Of a stretch of DNA of 64,000 bases, positions 56,145 to 64,000 are shown piece after piece. The notes beneath the pieces were generated by a model, which made no database searches, had not been told where the DNA came from, and saw only the letters and a program-made list of their open reading frames with translations. Both the position numbers and the translations under genes were made by a program. How positions within the stretch are numbered: position 1 is the first letter of the stretch; each line of letters begins with the position of its first letter. This DNA comes from Antilocapra americana. Lineage: Eukaryota; Chordata; Mammalia; Artiodactyla; Antilocapridae. The stretch is taken from contig ML661885.1 of assembly GCA_007570785.1 (NCBI GenBank), forward strand, positions 13,858,915 to 13,922,914, written 5' to 3'.

Positions 56145-56560
56145 TCTACATCAAAGATACTTAAAAAATCATTTATAATTGAAAAGAAAAAGAAAACACA
56201 CATGCTTAGCAATAAGAGACTGGCTAAATAATTTTCAGTCCATCCGTAAAATGGAATACTCTGTAATGGCTATTCAAAAAATGGAATAGAAATTTAAAGT
56301 TTTTAAATGGAACTAACAACAGACTATTTAGTTTTAAAAAATCAAGGTACATATAATATGTATAGTTTGGGTCAAATAAGGCTAGTATATGTATTTGTAT
56401 GAAAGAGTTCTGAAAAAGTAAAAAATTTGAAGGGCTGTCTGGGGAGTGGGATTGGAGATTTAGAGCAAAAGGAAGATTTGATTTACTGATCTATTGTCCT
56501 GTTTGAATGTTTTTAAAGCATGTGCATATGCTTTTTAAAAATAATTAAAAAAAAAAAGCT
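56145..56560 (+). mobile_element. old L1 3' end
   Basis: 'gagactggctaaataatttt', 'cagtccatccgtaaaatgga', 'atactctgtaatggctattc' and 'tgtttgaatgtttttaaagc' follow the sense 3' end of ancient L1, ending in an A-rich tail near 56555. Confidence 0.7.
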
Positions 56561-56564
56561 AAGC

Positions 56565-57540
56565 TTGTCTTCAAATCTTAACTATTTGCTTTAAAGACAT
56601 AGGCAAAAAAAAAAAAAAAAAAATTTAGAGCCAAAAAGAACTAGGCAGTAAATCACAGTGGACTTTCTTTTACTCTATTATTGCCTCCTGCTCTCATTTG
56701 TCTCAAAGTCTAACTCTATAGGCTCAAAATAAGCACGACAGTATAATCGTTGGCAGGCAAAGACAAAAGATTTGGTTCCTCCTCCAATTTCCTTTTATGG
56801 CCATTAAATTCCTTTTTTCCAGTTTGCATAGCTGGGCAAATGGTTAGAGACTGGAGTTTTTTATAAACAAAAATCTTTGCTGACTATAATTTTCATCTTT
56901 TTTTATTACTCAGTTGATCCTGAAATAGAAACTTAAATTATTATCCATTCTCTTGTTGACATAACTAAATTTCAAACTAATAAACAAATTCCTCAGGACA
57001 TTTCAGTCTTCACTAGGCATACTCTTAAGAGTCATAGAATATATTGAAATTTAAATTAGCCATTCAACAGAAATGACTGCATCAAATTATCCTATTTCTA
57101 AGTCATGATTCACCTGAAATTCTCAACCAAACTTCATGGTTAGTGAACTGATACAGGCTCAGCTGATCTTACAAACAACTATGAATGAAGAAAATATGAG
57201 GTTCTGGTCCCCTCTCCCTACCCTAACCCTTCAATCTCTTATATCCATGTGATGGTCTCCAAGGATCATAAGTTACATTTTTGTATTATCTGTTAGTCTC
57301 AGTGTACAGAGCTTACATAAAATATTTACAACACTCAATTCTTCTGGGACAGACATGACAAAAATCCAAAAGTATGTTTATCTTTAAATCAACATGACCT
57401 TCCTATTGCCTCAATAAATTCTAATTAAGGGATAATTATACCCAAATCTCTTGCTACATTAATTTACCAAAGATCAGTAACACAGGTATATTCACGTCTC
57501 AAATATGTTTGAACTGTGCACTTAGATTTATTTGCACATT
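56565..57540. other. single-copy AT-rich DNA
   Basis: A19 homopolymer at about 56605-56623. No repeat family or exon recognised otherwise. Confidence 0.45.
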
Positions 57541-57544
57541 ATCT

Positions 57545-58825
57545 GAAAGTGAAATTAAGAAAACAGTTCTATTTACAATAGCATCAAGAAAGAACAAAAT
57601 ATCTAGATATAAATTTAACTAAGAAGGGGCAAAACTTGTATAATGAAAAATATATAACACTGTTCATAAGAAATTAAAGAGATAAAAAATATATAAAGAC
57701 ATTTCTTATTCACGAATTGGAAGACTAGCAAATTCTAACTGCCTTCTTTACAGAAATGGACAAGCTGATCCTAAAATCATACGGAAATGCAAGGAATCCA
57801 AAATGGGAAAAATAATCTTAAAAGAAGAGTGACTTTAGAAGACACACCTCCTAATTTTAAAACTTTCTATAAAGCTATCACACATCAATAGTAAACTTAG
57901 TTTCAGCAAGAGTGCCAAAACTATTCAATGAATAAAGAACAACTTTTTCAGTAAACAGTGCTGAGACAACTGGATATCTACATGTAAAAGAAAAAAAAAA
58001 TTTAGAACCCTACCACTTATCATAACCAAAACTTAAAATCAAAGATCTAAATTAAGAGTTAAAATAATAAAACTCTTAGGAAAAAACAAACATAGGTAAA
58101 TCTTTGTGACCTTGGGTTTGCCACAACAGCATTACTTATATTAGCCAAAAAGTAGAAACAACCCAAATATCTACCAACTGGTGAATAAATAAGTAAAAGG
58201 TGGTATATCCATATAATGGAGTATTATTAGGCCACAAAAAGGAGGGAAGTACTAATACATGCTACAACATGGATAAACCCTGACAATATTATGCAAAATG
58301 AAAGGGGACGTACACAAAAGGCCACATATTGTATGATTTCATTTATATGAAAGGGCTTCCCTGGTGGCTCAGAGGTTAAAGCCTCTGCCTGCAATGCAGT
58401 AGACCCAGGTTCAATCCCTGGGTCGGGAAGATCCTCTGGAGGAAGAAATAGCAACCCACTCCAGTATTCTCGCCTGGAGAACCCATGGACGGAGAAGCCT
58501 GGTAGGCTATGGTCCACGAGTCACATAGTCGGACATGACTGAGCGATTTCACTTTCATTTATATGAAATGTCTCGAATAGGCAAACCCATAGATACACAA
58601 GCTAAACCACTGGTTGCCAGGGGCTAGGAGGAGGGAGAAATTGGGTGTGACTACTAATTGTTATGCAGTTCCCTTTTTGGAGTGATGGAAATATTTTAGT
58701 ATCAGATAGTGGTGATGGATTCACACACTGTGAATATACATAAAAGACTAAACTGTACACTTTAATATAGTCAAAATTGTGGGGGAAAAAGATTTGTACA
58801 TTTCACTCTGTAAATCATAACTCAA
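57545..58825 (+). mobile_element. old L1 ORF2 3' part and 3' UTR, split by a SINE
   Basis: 'atctagatataaatttaact', 'cggaaatgcaaggaatccaa', 'aactttctataaagctatca', 'accaactggtgaataaataa' and 'aatggagtattattaggcca' give ORF2 C-terminal order. The 3' UTR follows the SINE ('ttgccaggggctaggaggag', 'ctgtacactttaatatagtc'). The frame is fully decayed. This is an older L1 generation than the copies at 3.9 and 36.9 kb. Confidence 0.75.
58353..58552 (+). mobile_element. Bov-tA SINE
   Basis: Head 'gggcttccctggtggctcag', B box one base off consensus, body, end 'gactgagcgatttcac'. Exact 16-bp TSD 'tttcatttatatgaaa' at 58337-58352 and 58553-58568. Inserted into the old L1. Confidence 0.96.
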
Positions 58826-59069
58826 TAAAGTTAACATCAGGGAATAAAGATCAAGCTAAGATTCAGGGAATAAAGATCAGCAACAATTATTTTTAAGAAT
58901 GTGTGAAAGCCTACTGAGGTGAAGAAAGAGAAGAAAAGAACCACCTCCAACCTTATAGAGGTATCCAAAGACATTATTTAGTATAAATACATCACTGATA
59001 CTATATAGAAATAGCACAATTAGTGAATGTCCAGCAGAGTCATCTATATAAACAAGGAGGTGAGAAACA

Positions 59070-59560
59070 GCAAGTGTACTATGGAAAATGAAATCTGACT
59101 CCATATTGGATCTGTTTCTTTTAGTTTAACCATTGCATATTTTGTCACTTTTGCTACAAATTAAGAAGGTTGCCTATAGCTTAAAATATACAGGATGTTC
59201 ATTCTCAAGACTCTGATCCTTAAAGGTATAACATTTGTCCATCATATAGAGACAAAAAGTTGCAGAATAGAAAGTAACATTTATCTTGTTGGAGGTTTAC
59301 AAGACTATTGCGGCCTGATCTATGTAGACAGTTGCAAGGACAAAAGATTCCAGCACCAAGAAGTTTGCAACAACTAAGCATACTCCCTCCTCTTTTAGTA
59401 TTAAAGAAGCCTAAATTCTAACTTAGGTAAGGCGGTTCTTCGGAACACTAGTTTACCATCTTCTTCATCGCTGGCTTTCAGAATAAAGCCACTATTCCTT
59501 GTCCCAGCAACTCATCTATTTACTGGCCGGTTGTGCAGCAAACTTGAATTTAGTAACACA
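59070..59560 (+). mobile_element. possible solo LTR of an old endogenous retrovirus
   Basis: 'aaatctgactccatattgga' and 'tctgtttcttttagtttaac' at the left look like LTR U3 sequence. A polyadenylation signal AATAAA at 59482-59487 is followed by 'gccactattccttgtcccag', as in an R/U5 junction. No gag, pol or env sequence is nearby, so it would be a solo LTR. Borders and family are not resolved. Confidence 0.42.
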
Positions 59561-59989
59561 GGGGCGTGGTACGTTCATACTTTCTACAACAGTCACTTTA
59601 AGAAAATTCTGCCCTTGGAAAACCCATGGCTACCCTGAAATTGATGGTGTGAATGAACAGGGCTTCATAAAAATTAAAGACCTCTCCCTCTGAACAGCCA
59701 CTCAAGTCAAAGAAGGAGCTAGCAAGAGAAGTACTGCCTGCATGCCACAGACACCAGCCATATATAGGCAGGAGTGCTCTAAAAATCCTTCTCCAGTTAT
59801 TGTGCTCTGACCGCCAGGAAATAGCTGCCAAACCCTAAGCAGGCTCCCGGGGCTGGTGAGAGGAGGTATGCAAGGCCTTCCATGGAAAGTCTAATTCGTT
59901 ATAGCATCCTGAGCAGAGAAAACACAACCATCCCACAATAAGGCACGTTATCATCAGATTGATCAAAAACCTGTGAACGGGTGGGTCGC
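59561..59989. other. single-copy DNA with a TATA/CArG-like site
   Basis: More GC-rich than its surroundings. 'ccatatatagg' at 59758-59768 resembles a TATA box or a CArG box with one extra A/T. No transcript evidence can be seen. Confidence 0.35.
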
Positions 59990-60065
59990 TATTTTCATTC
60001 ATCCATGTGACAAATATTTACCGAGCACCGCCATGCACCAGGTACTGTGGCGATACAAGAGAATG
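59990..60065 (-). mobile_element. L2 LINE 3' end fragment, antisense
   Basis: 'ttcattcatccatgtgacaa', 'atatttaccgagcaccgcca' and 'tgcaccaggtactgtggcga' match the antisense L2 3' end. It meets the sense L2 at 60110 in opposite orientation. Confidence 0.65.
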
Positions 60066-60109
60066 GTTATTTTTATATAACATTCTTCTGTGGGTATCAA
60101 GCAAAATGC

Positions 60110-60715
60110 AAAATGTCAGGATCCTCAGCTTACAACCGCGCAATGACTCCTTGTTTTTCTGAGAAAAGCCAAAGTCCTTACAATGACCTATGAGGCTCCC
60201 AGTGATAAGGGGCCACTACCCACATCAGTCATTCCTTTCACCCTTTTGGCATCTCGTCTCACCAGTTTCTCTCTCTTTCTGCCATGGCAATCAGTGGTCT
60301 CTTTGCTAATGCTCCAACTCACCAAGCATGCTTCCTCATTCCTTCACTGTCACTAGCTGTTTTACCCACCTTGAAAGATTTCCCCTGATTTTCTCATAAT
60401 TCTTTAATTCCTTCAAGATTTATACCTTCCTCCATTTATACCTTCTTGATGAGACCTACCTACTATATCTTATTTAAAATAATAACACACTTGCCCCATC
60501 ATTTCCTATTCCCTTTACCCTGCTCAAATTTCTTTCTCTATGTTCCATTTCACATATGATCAAATTTCCTTATTTATTATATTTATGGTACTGCCCCACC
60601 TCCTACTGTAATCTCCACGACGGTAGAGATTAATCTGGGTCTGGTTTGCTCACTGCTGTCTCTCCAGCACCTACAATAGCACGTGCTTCATAAATATTTG
60701 TGAAATAAACAGAAG
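60110..60715 (+). mobile_element. L2 LINE 3' end
   Basis: 'ccaaagtccttacaatgacc', 'tatgaggctcccagtgataa', 'cccctgattttctcataatt', 'aatctccacgacggtagaga' and 'tctctccagcacctacaata' run in the exact order of the sense L2 3' UTR, with the final 'cataaatatttgtgaaataa'. The longest clear sense L2 in the window. Confidence 0.88.
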
Positions 60716-60719
60716 TAAT

Positions 60720-62250
60720 CAATTCCAACACCTTTAGAACACTTTCTTTACAAAAAAGTCCCCTTGGACTGGCTCTTTGGGAACGCTATGTTCCCACACT
60801 TGAAATCATAGCTGCAATCCCATGGCACCAGCAAATACACCCAGCCTCTGAGATATGAAAATGAAGACACTCTATCACTCAACAGTGGATAGCATTTCCC
60901 CAGATACCTGAACACCACTCAGCTGTGCTTCCCATTTCTGCACCTCCCATTAATACCTGTCAGTGAGCTATGTGGGCAGACAAAAATGATTTCTATGTAA
61001 GATGTTTATTATGTAATGGTCTGTGTCTTCCACAAACAATCCTAAAGAAACTGGAAACAATGAACTAGAAGAGAGTTGTTTTTACTCTTCCCCCCCTAAA
61101 TCATCTCTGATTCTTTATAATCCCTGGTATTTCAAGCAAGACATGCAGTCACTTAAATTTTTCATTTCCTCCTCTTTCTCTTATTTCTTTAACGCTCAAA
61201 AAAATAAAGAAAAAAAAAAAGAAAAAAATCCCTAGTGCTTTACTCTTAAGTAAAGTTTATCCATAAGGTATTGTTAGTTTCCTTGACTTTGTAATTCTTG
61301 TCTCATCTCATACATTCACAGACTAAAAAAACCTAAGGCCATTTAATCACCACATTTCTAATCAATAGGTAAGACTTCATTATTAAAATGTTCAGTTAAA
61401 ATGTGTGAAAAATGTAAATGGAGATTATTTGTACATGACATGAGATTATCAGACACAAAATGGGGCAGAATAAGGCACCTTTGTTTGCCTTTATAAAACA
61501 GAACAAAAGCAGTACCTTGGCTGAAAGTAGATGCTATTCTCTATTCTTGTCACCAGCTAAATCAATTGTATATGTGCACTGTCTTGAACCATTTCAACTA
61601 AATCCCACTGATTTGTCTGTAAAACTGAGAGATTAAGATTAGCCTCTGAGCAATTTATTTACCTTCCAGAGTGAAAAAATAGAAACCAGGCAACTTCAAT
61701 CAAAAAGTAAAAATCCCATGAATGCCTTTCTTGTTTTCAAACCAGAGCTTAATTTCCCAGTCCTGTGGGGTGCAAAATAATGTATGTCAATGGATTTAGC
61801 ACTAAGGAATTGAAACATTATACTTGGCTCACCAAAAAAATCAGCAGAAGGGTAGTTTAAGCTTCAGTTTTAAGTAGATCTTTAAGCAAAATATCAACCT
61901 GTTTAGAATATTCTAAAGCAAGTATTTGTCATGTATAGCTAACCAATACAAACGCAAAGACTTTGCCTCCATGTGTATATTAACTATAAAAAGCTCTGAT
62001 GAAATTTCTTTTCTTAATGGGCCAGAATATTAGATTTCTTTTTCTGATGAATGAACTTTCAAGAGCAAATGAGGCAGCAAATGTACACAATATATATTTG
62101 CATTTGAATGAATAGTATTTTTTGTTAAGAAAAACAGGAAGCAAGTGCTAGCAAAGACTGTCATCAATTTTACGATGAAAGTCACCGAATGACCAGAAAA
62201 GCATTTACACCATCTCCCATACTGTACTGGAAATGACGATAGCTTCTAAG
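60720..62250. other. single-copy DNA, possible conserved part
   Basis: About 1.5 kb without a recognised repeat. The 61380-61830 part is uniformly moderate in composition and shows no repeat signature. A-rich run at 61197-61230. No exon-like frame. Confidence 0.4.
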
Positions 62251-62264
62251 TTGTTATATTGAAT

Positions 62265-62477
62265 GTGTGTGTGTTCAGTTGTGTCCAGCTCTTTGCGACC
62301 CCATGGTTTGTAGCCTGCCAGGTTCCTCTGTCCATGGAATTATTCCAGCAAGAATACTGGAGTGGGTTGCCATTTCCTCCTCTAGGGGATCTTCTTGACC
62401 CAGTGGTCAAACCTGAGTCTCCTGCATCTCCTGCACTGTAGTCAGATTCTTTACCACTAGTGACATCTGGGAAGCCC
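62265..62477 (-). mobile_element. Bov-tA SINE
   Basis: Antisense, short (TG)n tail at the left, body and head 'tgacatctgggaagccc'. TSD 'ttgttatattgaat' (62251-62264) and 'ttgttatactgaat' (62478-62491), one mismatch. Confidence 0.95.
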
Positions 62478-62524
62478 TTGTTATACTGAATACAAGAACC
62501 TATTTCTTGATTTTTTTGCCCAGA

Positions 62525-62665
62525 ATCAATTCACTAATCATACCAAAAATATTTTCTGAGTGCCTCCTATGTGCTGGAAATATGCAAGATGCTGGATGAT
62601 GTAACGAATAAAATGATATTGTCTTTGCCTTATGGTGTCTACATTCAGTCTATGAATAGCTGAAC
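62525..62665 (-). mobile_element. L2 LINE 3' end fragment, antisense
   Basis: 'gagtgcctcctatgtgctgg', 'aagatgctggatgatgtaac' and 'ttatggtgtctacattcagt' match the antisense L2 3' end (TTGAGCGCCTACTATGTGCC ... GGAGCTTACAGTC). Confidence 0.7.
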
Positions 62666-62845
62666 TCATTCCCTTTACAGGATGAGCTTGTATAAGCAAG
62701 GGGATACAACTGTACAGCAAGTGGATCAATCTGTTGCCCATTTTTCCTGTAATTCAGCCGGACAGGCCTCTGAGTAGCTTGGAAATGATCATCAGGATCA
62801 GCAGATGCAATATGGAAAACTGAAGCTAGGAATTTATCTTCTGAT

Positions 62846-63005
62846 GGAGAAAAAAGGAGAAGGAGGAGGAAGAAAAGAAGGTGAAGAAGGAGGACAATTA
62901 AGAAGGCAAAGAGGGAAGGGAAGAATGGAAGGAGGGAGGTGGAGAGGAGGAAGGAGGGAAACAAGATGGGGAGGAAGTGGAGAGGGAAGAGACAAGAGAC
63001 AAGAT
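62846..63005. repeat. polypurine (GA-rich) tract
   Basis: About 160 bases almost wholly A and G on the plus strand, in irregular GGA/GAA units with few pyrimidine interruptions ('caatt' at 62894-62898 is the main one). Such tracts can form triplex (H-DNA) structures and mutate quickly. Confidence 0.9.
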
Positions 63006-63179
63006 ATTTAGTGAGTGGTTTAGCTTCAGGCCTGAAAAATGATTAAACCAAAAAGGTTGCTTTCATTTTTATAACTTTCCTATTTAGAAAATTAAGACAA
63101 GATCATACTTTCTTTACCAGGTCATAGAAAGCATCAAGAAAAGAAAATATTAGTAAAACAGACTTCATTAAAAATTCAG

Positions 63180-63470
63180 AGCTTCTAATTATAAAAATAT
63201 CATTAAAAAAGCAAACAGGCAAGTGACAGTAGGAAAAGGTATTCACAAGACACATATCTAACAAAGGACTTCTAGCCAGAATTTATAAAGAATTCCTACG
63301 AATCAATAACAAAAAAGATTGGCAATCCAGTATAAAAAGTGGACAAAGGAAGAGATACTTATAAAAAGGCAATCCAAATGATCAATATGTACATCAAAAG
63401 GTGCCCAACATCATTATTAATCAGGAAAATGCAAATTAAACCATAATAATAATTTACTTAAGAAAGTTAA
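63180..63470 (+). mobile_element. old L1 ORF2 fragment
   Basis: 'caaacaggcaagtgacagta', 'aacaaaggacttctagccag', 'aatttataaagaattcctac' and 'ggtgcccaacatcattatta' are the sense ORF2 C-terminal region of old L1. No open frame. Confidence 0.7.
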
Positions 63471-63539
63471 AGTTGTCTACCAGGAAAGTTAAAGCTGAAG
63501 GACTAATAATCTCAAGTGTTGCTGAGGATGTGGGTTTAT

Positions 63540-63611
63540 TGAGTACTCATATTAATACTATTAATACTCATATTATTTTATTATTAATTATTAAATAATC
63601 AATAATATTTG
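63540..63611. repeat. AT-rich ATTAATA simple sequence
   Basis: Interlaced 'attaatact' and 'attattaa' units lead directly into the BovB, and may hide its insertion site. Confidence 0.7.
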
Positions 63612-64000
63612 CCTATGACAAACCTAGTCAGTGTATTAAAAAGCAGAGACATCAGTTTGCCAACAAAGGTCCCTAAAGTCAAAGCTATAGTTTTTCCAGT
63701 AGTCATGTATGGATGTGAGAGTTAGACTATAAAGAAGGGTGAGCAAGGAAGAATTGATGCTTTCAAACTGTGGTGCTGGAGAAGACTCTTGAGAGTCCCT
63801 TGGACTGCAAGGAGACCAAACCAATGAATCCTAAAGGAAATCAACCCTGAATACTCATTGGAAGGACTGATGCTGAAGCTGAAGCTCCAATACTTTGGCC
63901 ACCTGATGTGAAGAGCTGACTCATCAGAAAAGAACCTGATGCTGGGAAAGACTGAGGGCAGGAGAAGAGGGCGACAATGAGATGGTTCAATGGCATCACC
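63612..64000 (+). mobile_element. BovB LINE 3' part, runs off the window
   Basis: Sense, beginning 'gcctatgacaaacctagtca' and continuing through 'atcagtttgccaacaaaggt' and 'ttggactgcaaggagaccaa' to 'gatggttcaatggcatcacc'. The last 120 bp or so and the tail would lie beyond position 64000. 5'-truncated, no catalytic domain. Confidence 0.93.

Noticed and set aside
59499..59831. Overlapping frames on both strands as a possible coding exon
   Set aside because: No recognisable domain and no clear splice sites; the region follows an LTR-like element.
62650..63011. Leu/Phe-rich minus frame and Gly/Arg-rich plus frame
   Set aside because: Both are translations of the polypurine tract.

Overview
The window looks like a gene-free stretch (intergenic or deep intronic) of a ruminant nuclear genome, most likely a bovid. 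The diagnosis rests on repeats. There are more than twenty tRNA-Glu-headed Bov-tA / Bov-A type SINEs, several BovB (RTE-type) LINE fragments ending in CTGAA/ACTGA tails, artiodactyl L1 copies and two CHR-type SINEs, all on a background of old mammalian repeats (L2, MIR, ancient L1, MER5-like). The species cannot be read from the sequence. Family names come from recognition by eye, not from a library search, and edges without target-site duplications (TSDs) are approximate.

No protein-coding host gene, exon, tRNA, rRNA or CRISPR array could be supported. Every open frame with recognisable protein similarity belongs to a dead retrotransposon: L1 ORF2 around 5.4-8.3 kb and 36.9-38.3 kb, and the BovB endonuclease and reverse transcriptase around 31.4-33.4 kb. 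The other short frames are chance or translated SINEs.

Layout. 0.4-0.9 kb: L1 3' end carrying a Bov-tA. 3.9-8.9 kb: an L1 keeping its 5' UTR but lacking ORF1, with a short younger L1 tail inserted in ORF2. 9.6-10.0 kb: Bov-tA with an L1 tail nested inside it. 12.2-19.9 kb: SINE-rich, with a 10-N assembly gap at 14.5 kb. 20.5-27.6 kb: several antisense L2 copies around a single-copy block at 24.0-24.5 kb that looks like a conserved element. 28.2-29.3 kb: BovB. 31.4-33.8 kb: a BovB whose 5' part is inverted, with a matching TSD. 35.7-39.0 kb: old L1, then a younger 5'-truncated L1. 43.3-44.8 kb: cluster of BovB fragments in both orientations plus a nearly intact Bov-tA. 45-55 kb: mostly single-copy sequence with SINEs, L2 and MIR, and a 106-bp duplicated segment. 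55.6-64 kb: BovB, old L1, an LTR-like element, a sense L2, a polypurine tract, and a BovB running off the end.

The most informative content is the record of retrotransposition: an apparent twin-primed BovB, nested insertions with both TSD pairs visible, and very short insertions, one of only 9 bp. I found no evidence for a new gene system.
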